Positions 1-6,794 of a stretch of 11,736 bases of DNA are shown here, piece after piece; position 1 is the stretch's first letter, and each line of letters begins with the position of its first letter. Location: contig JALHPA010000025.1 of the NCBI GenBank assembly GCA_022842745.1, positions 1 through 11,736 of the forward strand, written 5' to 3'. The position numbers and the translations under genes are program-made. Source of the stretch: Pirellulales bacterium (lineage in GTDB: Bacteria > Planctomycetota > Planctomycetia > Pirellulales > JALHPA01). The notes below the pieces were generated by a model. It saw only the letters and a list, made by a program, of their open reading frames with translations. It had not been told where the DNA came from and did not search any database.

Positions 1-1
1 G

Positions 2-724
2 CTGCAAAAGGCCGATCTGCTGGTCCTTTTCACCCGCTTCCGCGACCTCCCGGACGATCAAATGCAGCATCTGGTTGATTACATCGAGTCCGGCCGTCCG
101 ATCATCGGCCTCCGCACCGCCACCCACGCCTTCAACATCGGCGGCGGCAAGAAGTTCGCCAAATACACTTGGACCAACAAGGACTGGAGCGGCGGGTTCG
201 GCCGGCAGGTGCTGGGCGAAACCTGGGTCAATCACCACGGCCACCACGGCAGCCAGAGCACCCGCGGGATTCTCGCCCCGGACGCTAAGGACCATCCGAT
301 CTTGCGCGGCATCGCCGACGGAGACATTTGGGGCCCGTCCGACGTCTACGAGGTCAAAATCCCGTTGCCCGGCGACAGCCAGCCCCTCGTTCTCGGCCAG
401 GTGCTGGAAGGGATGCAGCCCGACGACAAGCCGGTCGACGGCAAACAAAACAACCCCATGATGCCGATCGCCTGGACCAAAACCTACACCGGAACCAGCG
501 GCAAACCGGCCCGTATCTTCACCACCACGATGGGCGCCTCGCAGGATCTACTGTCCGAGGGAACCCGGCGAATGCTCGTGAATGCCTGCTACTGGGCCCT
601 CGGCCTGGAAGACCAAATCCCCGCCAAAACCAACGTCGAACTCGTCGGCGACTACAAACCCCTCCCCTTCAAATTCGGCGGCTTCGCCAAGGGGATTAAG
701 CCCGCCGACTTGGCCGCGGAGTAG
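2..724 (+). CDS. ThuA-like domain protein (5' end outside the window)
   Basis: The reading frame is open from the first bases of the window, so the true start and any signal peptide lie upstream. The 240 visible residues fit the ThuA-like family, which has a glutamine-amidotransferase-like fold and is common in Planctomycetota. Recognisable parts are ADLLVLFTRFRDLPDDQ near the visible start, the strand GRPIIGLRTATHAF, the His-rich WVNHHGHHGSQ, DHPILRGI, and the late segment PARIFTTTMGASQDL followed by RRMLVNACYWALGLE. In relatives the latter is the end of the core domain, so the C-terminus is complete. The founding member is linked to trehalose utilisation in rhizobia, but in planctomycetes the substrate is unknown and a role in sugar or glycan metabolism is only inferred. 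The gene converges on the minus-strand cassette: its TAG ends at 724 and the opposing stop codon occupies 725-727. Confidence 0.85.
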   Translation: MQKADLLVLFTRFRDLPDDQMQHLVDYIESGRPIIGLRTATHAFNIGGGKKFAKYTWTNKDWSGGFGRQVLGETWVNHHGHHGSQSTRGILAPDAKDHPILRGIADGDIWGPSDVYEVKIPLPGDSQPLVLGQVLEGMQPDDKPVDGKQNNPMMPIAWTKTYTGTSGKPARIFTTTMGASQDLLSEGTRRMLVNACYWALGLEDQIPAKTNVELVGDYKPLPFKFGGFAKGIKPADLAAE

Positions 725-871
725 CTATCCCGCTGACGTGAGTTGCGGCAACAGTTCGTGAACCAATTCAACGCACAGCGGAGGCTTCGGGTCGCCAAGA
801 TCCTTGAGAATCTTGGCGACCCGCTTGTCAATGTCCTGTACAGTGCGCTCCGCGAGATAGCGGTTATGCAT
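725..871 (-). pseudogene. Probable truncated ImmA/IrrE-type metallopeptidase, N-terminal remnant (48 aa)
   Basis: The ATG at 871 overlaps the end of the XRE gene by 8 nt (ATGCATAA). An in-frame ATG at 913 would give 62 aa but a 50-nt overlap. The segment YLAERTVQDIDKRVAKILKDLGDPKPP followed by LCVELVHELL resembles, from memory, the start of ImmA/IrrE (DUF955) proteins, which are often encoded right after an XRE regulator. Full-length members run to some hundreds of residues and carry an HEXXH zinc-protease motif. Here the frame stops after 48 codons, has no HEXXH, and its stop abuts the stop of the convergent ThuA gene. The simplest reading is loss of the 3' part by deletion. A genuine short protein coupled to the XRE gene remains possible. 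A 14-bp hairpin lies in its middle. Confidence 0.5.
788..823. terminator. 14-bp perfect hairpin downstream of the ThuA gene (possible terminator)
   Basis: Positions 788-801 (CGGGTCGCCAAGAT) are the exact reverse complement of 810-823, with an 8-nt loop. The hairpin lies 63 nt past the ThuA stop codon and could end that transcript, but the plus-strand 3' flank (CTTGTC) is a poor U-tract. On the minus strand it lies inside the frame at 725-871, in codons for RVAKILKDLGDP. The pairing is certain; the terminator role is an inference. Confidence 0.4.
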
Positions 872-1361
872 TGGCGGGATTTCCGTCCGACGATTCAACG
901 AGAACTTTGACAAATTCCTCCAGTGCTTCCCGTTCGTCGGGCGTCAATGGGGCGGTCGGCTCCGACCTCGCTGCGAATTTCAGGGCCGCGTTGCTTACTT
1001 CCGGCCGTGGCGAGGCGAGACCGGCCACTTCCAGGAGCCGCCCAGACGGCAGGTTCAGAACTTGCGCGAGATTGTAGACCGTTCGAACTTGCGGGAGAAC
1101 TTCGTCGTGCATCTCAATCTCAACGATCTCCGCAAGATCGACTTCGGCCTGTTCCGCCAATTTCTCAACCGAGAGACCCTGCTTCCTTCGCGCGTACTCG
1201 ATGAGTCGCCCGAAAACGCGATGCGTTTCGCCGGGCGGCGGCGGAAGCATGTTAAGGTCAACGGCCATGCCGCCGACGGATAGCGAACGGCACGAATCCT
1301 CGATCTCGGACGCTTGCTGGAGCCATTCCTCGGATGGTCCGCCGTGTGTGATTTTGGTCAT
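864..1361 (-). CDS. XRE-family helix-turn-helix regulator
   Basis: The 165-residue protein has a Cro/C1-type helix-turn-helix at about residues 49-115: VFGRLIEYARRKQGLSVEKL, then AEQAEVDLAEIVEIE, then VRTVYNLAQVLNLPSGRL. The start is the ATG at 1361. AAGGAG at 1369-1374 (minus sense) lies 7 nt before it, and the ATG overlaps the TGA of the GNAT gene as ATGA. The frame continues far upstream, but that extension is the shadow of the GNAT gene. The C-terminal tail (ALEEFVKVLVES) is acidic and helical. Such regulators are commonly paired with an ImmA/IrrE peptidase that cleaves them, which fits the remnant just downstream. The probable role is DNA-binding control of the cassette or of a stress response; the target is unknown. 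Confidence 0.85.
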   Translation of the reverse strand: MTKITHGGPSEEWLQQASEIEDSCRSLSVGGMAVDLNMLPPPPGETHRVFGRLIEYARRKQGLSVEKLAEQAEVDLAEIVEIEMHDEVLPQVRTVYNLAQVLNLPSGRLLEVAGLASPRPEVSNAALKFAARSEPTAPLTPDEREALEEFVKVLVESSDGNPANA

Positions 1362-1987
1362 GGTGCTTCTCCTTGTTTCAATAGGCTCATCCCTTGCTTG
1401 GATGACAGTTCGTAGTACGTCAGATTTTGTTTGCCTGGATCGGGGCCGAGGCGCGTCATGCCGCATTTCATATAGAACGCTTCGGCCTGCGGAAGGGAGT
1501 GGAGCCCCACCCTTCCTTGAAATCCCTCGTCGGCGCTTTGCCGGACGGCGCGCCAGAATAGCGTCGGCCCGATGCCGCGATAGCGCCCGGCGCGGGCGAT
1601 CTCCGGGATACGCCAGTTCCATGGCGCGACTTCCAGGTAGTCGATGTAGACCAGCGGCTTTCCCTTGTCCGGGGCCAGTGTCGCGAAATGCGATGCGGAC
1701 TTCGTCAGCATGACGCCTTGCCAACGGCTCTCGATTACGATGCCGAATCCCGACGACTCCAGAAGCTCTAGTTCTGGCGCTTTGCGCCGCCAGTCCCAAT
1801 GAATGCTTTGGGGCCAGGCGGATCGCGGAACGGCGGAACGTAGCAATTCCTGCATCACCAGCGACCGTTCGGTGAGCCATTCGGCTTCGACGACCAGCAG
1901 GTCGGGAGGTGACATTCCGTCGAGCAACGACGCGTCGACAAATGTACTGTCCGCCCGCATCTGTAGCTGGATGGTTTCGGCGCTCAC
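1358..1987 (-). CDS. GNAT-family N-acetyltransferase
   Basis: The 209-residue protein carries the GNAT acetyl-CoA signature: strand LVYIDYLEVAPWN at about 112-124, then the pyrophosphate-binding loop RYRGIG at 135-140 (R-x-x-G-x-G pattern) with helix PTLFWRAVRQSA. The C-terminal part GRVGLHSLPQAEAFYMKCGM at 158-177 supplies the usual tyrosine (Y172). The start is a GTG at 1987 overlapping the TGA of the RHH gene as GTGA, so translation is probably coupled. The acceptor substrate cannot be read from the sequence. An RHH gene immediately upstream with a 4-nt overlap is the arrangement of TacAT/AtaRT-type toxin-antitoxin pairs. However, this protein is longer than most such toxins, whose usual length is about 160-180 aa, and it has extra N-terminal sequence. 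A metabolic or antibiotic acetyltransferase is equally possible. Confidence 0.85.
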   Translation of the reverse strand: MSAETIQLQMRADSTFVDASLLDGMSPPDLLVVEAEWLTERSLVMQELLRSAVPRSAWPQSIHWDWRRKAPELELLESSGFGIVIESRWQGVMLTKSASHFATLAPDKGKPLVYIDYLEVAPWNWRIPEIARAGRYRGIGPTLFWRAVRQSADEGFQGRVGLHSLPQAEAFYMKCGMTRLGPDPGKQNLTYYELSSKQGMSLLKQGEAP

Positions 1988-2196
1988 AGGACCATGACCT
2001 CCGCCTTATCCTTCTTGGCCTCGTCCTCGAAAAAGAGCTTGTCCCCTCTCTCGATCCGGGTATCGACCATTTGATACAGGCGAAGCGCCTGCCGCAGAAT
2101 GGCCGTCTTTGACAGGTCTTTCTTCGTGGAAAGCGCCTCCAGCGCCGCCATCTCCGCGTCGGTTAGATTGAGCGTCATCGTTCGCTTGTTCGCCAT
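1984..2196 (-). CDS. Ribbon-helix-helix (CopG/Arc-like) regulator
   Basis: The 70-residue protein has a short basic start, a beta-strand RTMTLNLT at about residues 5-12, helix DAEMAALEALSTKK, a turn, and helix SKTAILRQALRLYQMVDTRI. This is the ribbon-helix-helix layout, with the strand reading the DNA groove. The tail GDKLFFEDEAKKDKAEVMVL is charged and could contact a partner protein. The start is ATG 2196, preceded by AAAGGAG at 2207-2213 (minus sense). It is the first gene of the minus-strand cassette and overlaps the GNAT gene by 4 nt. By analogy with RHH-GNAT modules it could be the antitoxin and autorepressor. The inverted repeats at its promoter support autoregulation, but neutralisation of the GNAT protein is inferred only from gene order. 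Confidence 0.8.
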   Translation of the reverse strand: MANKRTMTLNLTDAEMAALEALSTKKDLSKTAILRQALRLYQMVDTRIERGDKLFFEDEAKKDKAEVMVL

Positions 2197-2233
2197 CTTG
2201 GTTCTTCTCCTTTACTAATATCATGCACTATTC

Positions 2234-2259
2234 GGCTAAAAAGTAAAGAGAATTTAGCC
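2234..2259. promoter_or_regulatory. Operator-like inverted repeat GGCTAAA-N12-TTTAGCC
   Basis: Perfect 7-bp arms at 2234-2240 and 2253-2259 flank a 12-nt spacer. The right arm covers the candidate -10 box and the left arm lies in the initially transcribed region. This is a natural site for autorepression by the RHH or XRE product. The arms are certain; the binding is inferred. Confidence 0.45.
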
Positions 2260-2279
2260 ATCTATTGGCCAATAACCAA
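2251..2279 (-). promoter_or_regulatory. Candidate promoter of the RHH-GNAT-XRE cassette
   Basis: Read on the minus strand, TTGGTT (2274-2279) and TAAATT (2251-2256) are separated by exactly 17 nt. This is a fair but imperfect sigma70-like pair. Transcription would begin near 2244, about 48 nt before the ATG at 2196. The local sequence is far more AT-rich than its surroundings. Two inverted repeats overlap this promoter. Confidence 0.45.
2263..2274. promoter_or_regulatory. 12-bp perfect palindrome TATTGGCCAATA in the cassette promoter
   Basis: The palindrome fills most of the spacer between the candidate -35 and -10 boxes and abuts the -35. Together with the GGCTAAA inverted repeat it gives two symmetrical sites for the two DNA-binding proteins of the cassette. 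Function is inferred from position. Confidence 0.4.
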
Positions 2280-2503
2280 CTCAGGGAGGGCCGTCCGCAC
2301 GGCAGCCGACGTGCAATTGGTGACCGTCGCGAAGTACACCCTCACGGCGACAGCCAAGGCGTTGGAGCGCGCGAGCAGACCTTGCGGCAATGGCACGCCA
2401 AGCTGGAGGAACCCGCCGACCTGGCCGCCGACTGAGAGTCCGCCGAGGCAAAACAGCTCCCTCGACCATGCTGCCTGCCCCCAGGCGCTCAGCGCCCGTC
2501 GAG

Positions 2504-3400
2504 CTAGAACGAGCGAAACTCCATGAAACCCGACCCATCGTCGTCGCACGCCGGGTATTTCGGCTGGGCATCACCCGACGGCCGGAATTCGAGCACCTGG
2601 ATTTCGGACACATGGATATTGAGCGCATAGGGAGAACTCATTGAGCAGTATCCGTTCCGTTGCTGTTTCTCCAGTGCCGCTCGGAACGAATTCCAGGCTT
2701 GTGTGGTAACCTGTGGTCCGCAGGCACCCACATCCTTCGGAGTTCGGATGCTGAGAAGTTGCTGAAGTGCCGCGTCAGTCACCCCGTCTCCAAAAAAAGC
2801 CAGTCCGTACAACTTGCTAAGCTTGCCCACGGCTTGGATCCCGACCTCTGTCACTTTCGTGTCCCGTAGAACCAGATACTGAAGGTCTGCATGTCGGTCC
2901 ACCGTTGCCTGCAATCCTCGATCACCAAACGGGGACGACATTATCGCCAGTACCGAGAGACTGCTCATCTCGCCGATCGATTCTCCAGCTTGATCGGTGA
3001 TGTTGGATTCCTCAATCGATAGTACGCCAAGGTTTTGATGCGAAACGATCTCCGCGACCCTGTCATCGTCAATAAACTTCCCATAGAGCCCTAGAACTCT
3101 CACCCGATCCCAACGACGGATCCACTCCCAATCTTTATCCGTCACCGGCACCGGACTGCCATTTCGAGGATGAAAGCTGAGCCCATTCACTCCCACGGCG
3201 TGATCTCCCGCAAGAGACTCCCACAGTCCGGCGAAGGACTCGACCCTCCCTACCGATACCCACACCCCGCGGGACCGCAGACTTTCGATGTGCCGGAATT
3301 GGTCCGCCAGGAAGTGAACTTGCCAGGCAAGCCCACCAAACACGATCCCCAAAGCCGTGATCGCCAAGAGCAGAACTCGCAAGGAGAATTTGATACGCAT
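2504..3400 (-). CDS. Membrane-anchored leucine-rich-repeat protein
   Basis: The chosen start, ATG 3400, gives 298 residues beginning MRIKFSLRVLLLAITALGIV, a basic start followed by one transmembrane helix (about residues 8-24). This start is typical of planctomycete LRR proteins. A second ATG at 3415 adds five residues and cannot be excluded; neither has a strong ribosome-binding site. The central part holds irregular LRR units: RVRVLGLYGKFIDDDRVAEI, NLGVLSIEESNITDQAGESI, SLSVLAIMSSPFGDRGLQ, DLQYLVLRDTKVTEVGIQAV and KLYGLAFFGDGVTDAALQQL (about 100-215). The last 80 residues (after CGPQVTTQAW) lack repeats and look unstructured or unique. The protein is probably anchored in the cytoplasmic membrane with the repeats outside, as a binding module. 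The ligand is unknown. Confidence 0.75.
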   Translation of the reverse strand: MRIKFSLRVLLLAITALGIVFGGLAWQVHFLADQFRHIESLRSRGVWVSVGRVESFAGLWESLAGDHAVGVNGLSFHPRNGSPVPVTDKDWEWIRRWDRVRVLGLYGKFIDDDRVAEIVSHQNLGVLSIEESNITDQAGESIGEMSSLSVLAIMSSPFGDRGLQATVDRHADLQYLVLRDTKVTEVGIQAVGKLSKLYGLAFFGDGVTDAALQQLLSIRTPKDVGACGPQVTTQAWNSFRAALEKQQRNGYCSMSSPYALNIHVSEIQVLEFRPSGDAQPKYPACDDDGSGFMEFRSF

Positions 3401-3542
3401 GGCAGTCCGATCCATCGCCTTAGCAACGGCAAAAAATTCACTATCAGTATTCGAGCGACATTGCGCGGCCGACGGGACCATTTCCAAGCAACTTGGCGAG
3501 ACTCGTTTCCAATTCTCGATGAAGCAACCTCTTAAGCGGCGT

Positions 3543-4781
3543 CTAATTCTCAATCCGGTACAGATGCGTCCGCGTCCGCAGTATCAACCCCTTTCCCGCA
3601 ACCGCCGGCGACGCCATGAACCCCTCATCGAGCTGATTCGTCGCCAACAGCTTAAATTCCCGCCCGGGCGCCAGAACCGGCGTCGCCCCTTCCTCGCTGA
3701 AGAAGTACATCCGCCCGTCGGCGTACAACGGCGACGCGGAGTAGTTCCCCCCCACCCGCTGCACCCACACCGACTTCCCGGTTTTGGCTTCGACGCAGGA
3801 AAAAATGCCGGCGTCGTTGACCATGTACATCAGGTCGTCCACCACCAGCGGCGACGAGCGGGTGGGAATGCTCTTGGCCTGTTTCCACGCCACGTGCGAG
3901 GCCGTCACGTCCCCCGATCCGGTCGGCCTGGCCCCAAACAGTTGCCACCCCCCCGCAGCCGTGGTCGCGTAAATCAAGCCATGCGCAAATAGCGGCCGCG
4001 CCGCGGCGTTCATTCCCCCGCTTCGCACTCGCCATAGCTCCTCCCCGGTTCTCGGATCGTAGGAAACGGTCGCCCCGGCGCTCGGGTTAATCAGTTGCAG
4101 CTTCCCCCCCGCCTCGATTACCCGCGGGGTGGAATACGCCTTCTTCAGGTCGCCGTCGTTGCTCTCGTATTCGATATCCCGCGGCTTCTGCCACACCGTG
4201 GCCCCGGTTTGCTTGTCGAGCGCAATGACGAACTGCACGTCAAATCCGTCAAAGTTGACAATCAGCAGGTTCTCAAACAGCACCGGCGAAGACGCCGCTC
4301 CCCGGTGGTGGTCGCAGTGCAGATCCAGCCGCTTCCACAGCACCGCGCCGGTTTTCGTGTCCAGGCAAGCTGTGCCGTGCGTACCGAAATGGACGTACAC
4401 CCGCCCCTCCTCGATCGCCGGGGTGGGCGTGGCGTAGCTGTTCATCGTATGGCAGAAGGCGGGCTTTTCCACGTCCCAGAGTTTGACGTCGTGTACGATT
4501 TCGCCGGATTTGGCGTCCACGCACACCGCGTACATCGCCTTGCCGTCGACCGGGGCCGTCGTCATCCAAATCTGATCGCCCCACACCACCGGCGAAGACC
4601 ACCCCTTGCCGTGGATGGGAGTCTTCCACCGGACGTGTTCCTGCTCGCTCCAAATCAGCGGCAGCCCCTTGGCCTGGGAATGGCCGTCGGCCGTCGGCCC
4701 GCGGAACTCCGGCCACCGATCGGCGGCCGAGACGCGAGTCGCCGCCAGCAAAAACAGACCAACAATAGGGGCTATGCGCAT
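3543..4781 (-). CDS. Secreted PQQ-type beta-propeller repeat protein (BamB-like fold)
   Basis: The 412 residues start at ATG 4781 with a signal peptide (basic MR, hydrophobic core IVGLFLLAAT, cleavage near VSAA-DRWPEFRG, residue 20). The motif WPEFRGPTADG opens many planctomycete PQQ-like propellers. Five blade motifs of the form D-x-x-T/S-G-x-x-x-W can be seen: DAKSGEIVHDV (89), DTKTGAVLWK (141), DKQTGATVWQ (189), DPRTGEELWR (242) and EAKTGKSVWV (331). These repeats also occur in proteins that bind no PQQ, such as BamB, and no dehydrogenase catalytic residues are evident. An extracytoplasmic scaffold or binding role is most likely, not an enzyme. An upstream in-frame ATG at 4883 would put 34 residues before the signal peptide and is rejected. 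Confidence 0.88.
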   Translation of the reverse strand: MRIAPIVGLFLLAATRVSAADRWPEFRGPTADGHSQAKGLPLIWSEQEHVRWKTPIHGKGWSSPVVWGDQIWMTTAPVDGKAMYAVCVDAKSGEIVHDVKLWDVEKPAFCHTMNSYATPTPAIEEGRVYVHFGTHGTACLDTKTGAVLWKRLDLHCDHHRGAASSPVLFENLLIVNFDGFDVQFVIALDKQTGATVWQKPRDIEYESNDGDLKKAYSTPRVIEAGGKLQLINPSAGATVSYDPRTGEELWRVRSGGMNAAARPLFAHGLIYATTAAGGWQLFGARPTGSGDVTASHVAWKQAKSIPTRSSPLVVDDLMYMVNDAGIFSCVEAKTGKSVWVQRVGGNYSASPLYADGRMYFFSEEGATPVLAPGREFKLLATNQLDEGFMASPAVAGKGLILRTRTHLYRIEN

Positions 4782-5316
4782 TACCTGGTTCCTGATTCGT
4801 CCGATCCCTTGGCCGAGATTGCGGAATGAAGCGGTCCTCCGCCAGTTCCTCGGACACTCTGCACTCGCGCGATTTCCTCCCATGAGGGTTGCGCGGGCCT
4901 ATATTCTTGCCGCCCTCCCTCCCCCGAGTCAAATTGCCGCTCGCGGTCCGGGCCAGCGCCAGCCTTAAGAGCTAGCGGTTGTTCTCAAAGCACTCAGGCG
5001 CGGCTTTCTGCATCGCTTTCCGGGAGGGCCGATGAAAACGATTTTCGAGCGTCGCTTGAGAAAAAATTGACCGCCGCCGGAAGGAAACCCGCGCGGTGCG
5101 GCGCGGCGCGCGACGATGTTTTCCCTGTTCGAGCAACGGACTGCCTGTGTGGAACGGATTTCCACTGGGAAGGCGCCGGCAGGGGATGGCGATCGCTCGT
5201 CGCGACGCCGCGGACCTCCGCCGCTCCTTCGTTTCCCCTCAAATTGCACCTTGGTTGGCGTAGCGTCCGAGCGCTGCGCAGGCATGGAAGTTACTCGTTC
5301 GCAAAGGAGTTTCACG
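4782..5316. other. Divergent intergenic region between the PQQ-propeller and BBP7 genes
   Basis: No convincing gene is seen here. Open frames on both strands look like chance frames in GC-rich DNA, and none shows a domain or good ribosome-binding site. Because the flanking genes diverge, both promoters should lie here. The segment also contains a small inverted repeat, GTGGAA-N5-TTCCAC (5149-5165), and a GC-only alternating stretch around 5091-5112. A clear promoter for the right-hand gene was not found. Confidence 0.5.
4903..4932 (-). promoter_or_regulatory. Weak candidate promoter for the PQQ-propeller gene
   Basis: On the minus strand TTGACT (4927-4932) is followed after 18 nt by AAGAAT (4903-4908). 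The -35 is good and the -10 is poor. It would give a leader of about 115 nt before the ATG at 4781. Confidence 0.22.
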
Positions 5317-6666
5317 ATGAAGTACGTTCGTAGTCTGGCCGTCGCGCTCGCGATGGGAGGCTTGGCGGCGTCCGCGGCGGTCGCGGCGACGCCCGGCGGC
5401 TACCCCATGACGGGGCGCTTCGCTACACCGGCGTTGCTGCCCCAGCAGGAATCGCCGCCGCCGACCGGCTATGCGGTGGCCCCCGGAGCATTTTCGTACG
5501 GCACGCCCGCCAGCACTATCTCCGCGAGGACGGTGCGGCAAGAATCCGTACCGCCCGGCGCTCCAGCAATCCCAACCCCTGCCGATCCGTCCGCCGCGCC
5601 GATCCCTCCCGAGCCAGGGGGCGATTTTGAACAAGCCATTCAAGGGTGCGGCAATTGCGAAGGCTGTGCCGACGTCTGCCTTCCCACCTGCTGCCCGCGC
5701 TGGTTCGGTTATGTCGGCGGTCTGGTCATGACCCGCGACCGATCGAACAAGATGTGGACCACTTATGAGACAGGAAACAATCCCAACCAGTTGATGTACT
5801 TCCCCGGCGCCGACTGGGCCGGCGGGGCCGAAGTCCGCTTCGGCAGCTTCATCGGCTGCGGCTGCACGTGCGCCTGGGAAGCGACCTACTGGGGCGTGTG
5901 GGGAATGACCGGAAACGACAGTCGGCTCAGTCCGACCAACCAACTCAGCACGCCGATCGACCTGGGCTTCGTCGACATCGTGGCGCCCGGCTCGCCGGCC
6001 TCCCTGATCTTCGACAACGCCTCCGAACACCGCTTGCGTCGCGAGGACAATTTCCACAACGTCGAAATCAACTTCTTGAACTACCCCCTGGGAGGATACA
6101 ACGTCAACGGCCCGGTCCGACTGAGCTACCTGGCCGGTGTGCGCTACTTCCGCTTGGAAGAGATGTTGCAGTTCACTTCGGTCCGGGGCGGGAGCGTCTT
6201 CGGGGCCAATGCCGGATTGGACCAGGCGTCGTTGAACCTCGACATGGACAACAACCTGGTGGGCGGACAATTGGGCGGGCGAGCCGACTGGTTCATCACC
6301 CCCAGTTGGCTCGTGTTTGCCGCCCCCAAAGTCGGTCTGTTCGCCAACTACATGAATTTTGACACCCAGTTGACTCGCGGCGACGGCGCGGTTGCCACCT
6401 TTGCCTCGACCGGCAATCCCTTTAACCTGCACGCCAGCAAGACCGACGTGTCGTTCCTGGCCCAGATCGATCTCGGAACGCAATTTCAAGTCAGCCGCCA
6501 TTGCGGCATAGAGTTTGGCTACCGTGCGGTCGCCATCACCGGCGTCGCCCTCGCCGACGATCAGATTCCGCCATTCCTGGCGGCCGAAGACGACTGGCGG
6601 GACATCGACAGCAACGGCTCCATGATCCTACACGGGGCATTTGCTGGATTGACTTTCAATTGGTAG
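5317..6666 (+). CDS. BBP7-family outer-membrane beta-barrel protein
   Basis: The start is ATG 5317, with AAAGGAG at 5303-5309 ahead of it. The longer frame from 5116 would bury the signal peptide. The 449 residues begin with a signal peptide (MKYVRSLAVALAMGG...AAVAA, cleavage near residue 24), followed by a Pro/Ala-rich linker to about residue 105. Next comes a Cys-rich segment with C111, C114, C117, C121, C125 and C126 leading into PRWFGYVGGLVMTRD, the usual opening of planctomycete beta-barrel porin-7 (BBP7) proteins. A second cysteine group, CGCTC, lies at 181-185. The rest is rich in alternating aromatic strands and ends in LTFNW, a terminal aromatic residue as in outer-membrane barrels. 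A structural or porin role in the outer membrane is likely; the cargo is unknown. Confidence 0.88.
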   Translation: MKYVRSLAVALAMGGLAASAAVAATPGGYPMTGRFATPALLPQQESPPPTGYAVAPGAFSYGTPASTISARTVRQESVPPGAPAIPTPADPSAAPIPPEPGGDFEQAIQGCGNCEGCADVCLPTCCPRWFGYVGGLVMTRDRSNKMWTTYETGNNPNQLMYFPGADWAGGAEVRFGSFIGCGCTCAWEATYWGVWGMTGNDSRLSPTNQLSTPIDLGFVDIVAPGSPASLIFDNASEHRLRREDNFHNVEINFLNYPLGGYNVNGPVRLSYLAGVRYFRLEEMLQFTSVRGGSVFGANAGLDQASLNLDMDNNLVGGQLGGRADWFITPSWLVFAAPKVGLFANYMNFDTQLTRGDGAVATFASTGNPFNLHASKTDVSFLAQIDLGTQFQVSRHCGIEFGYRAVAITGVALADDQIPPFLAAEDDWRDIDSNGSMILHGAFAGLTFNW

Positions 6667-6697
6667 CACGAGGTTTGGAGCTCGCAACCGATCCGGG

Positions 6698-6736
6698 CGG
6701 CCGGCAGTTCTCAGGAACTGCCGGCCGTTTCTGTTT
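6698..6736 (+). terminator. Intrinsic terminator after the BBP7 gene
   Basis: A perfect 13-bp stem (6698-6710 with 6715-6727), loop TCAG, is followed directly by TTTCTGTTT. It lies 31 nt past the stop codon. The other strand lacks a T-tract, so it terminates the plus-strand transcript and probably not the converging larE transcript. Confidence 0.92.
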
Positions 6737-6794
6737 CGCTCGGTGGAATCGGGCCGCGACGCCGGCCGCGGACTTTGACCCCCACCGCTTTGCC

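Noticed and set aside
864..1880. 338-aa minus-strand frame starting at 1880
   Set aside because: The first 173 codons overlap the GNAT gene in another frame. The real XRE gene begins at 1361 with a good ribosome-binding site.
2484..2496. GGCGCT-C-AGCGCC hairpin after the LRR gene as a terminator
   Set aside because: A one-base loop cannot form fully and no T-tract follows on the minus strand.
2262..2549. 95-aa minus-strand frame and overlapping short plus frames between the LRR gene and the cassette promoter
   Set aside because: No recognisable domain, no ribosome-binding site, and overlap with both neighbours. The plus-strand peptide EQTLRQWHAKLEEPADLAAD could be a remnant but was not identified.
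5239..6501. 420-aa minus-strand frame opposite the BBP7 gene
   Set aside because: It is the antisense shadow of a GC-rich coding region; the plus-strand frame has a signal peptide, ribosome-binding site and terminator.
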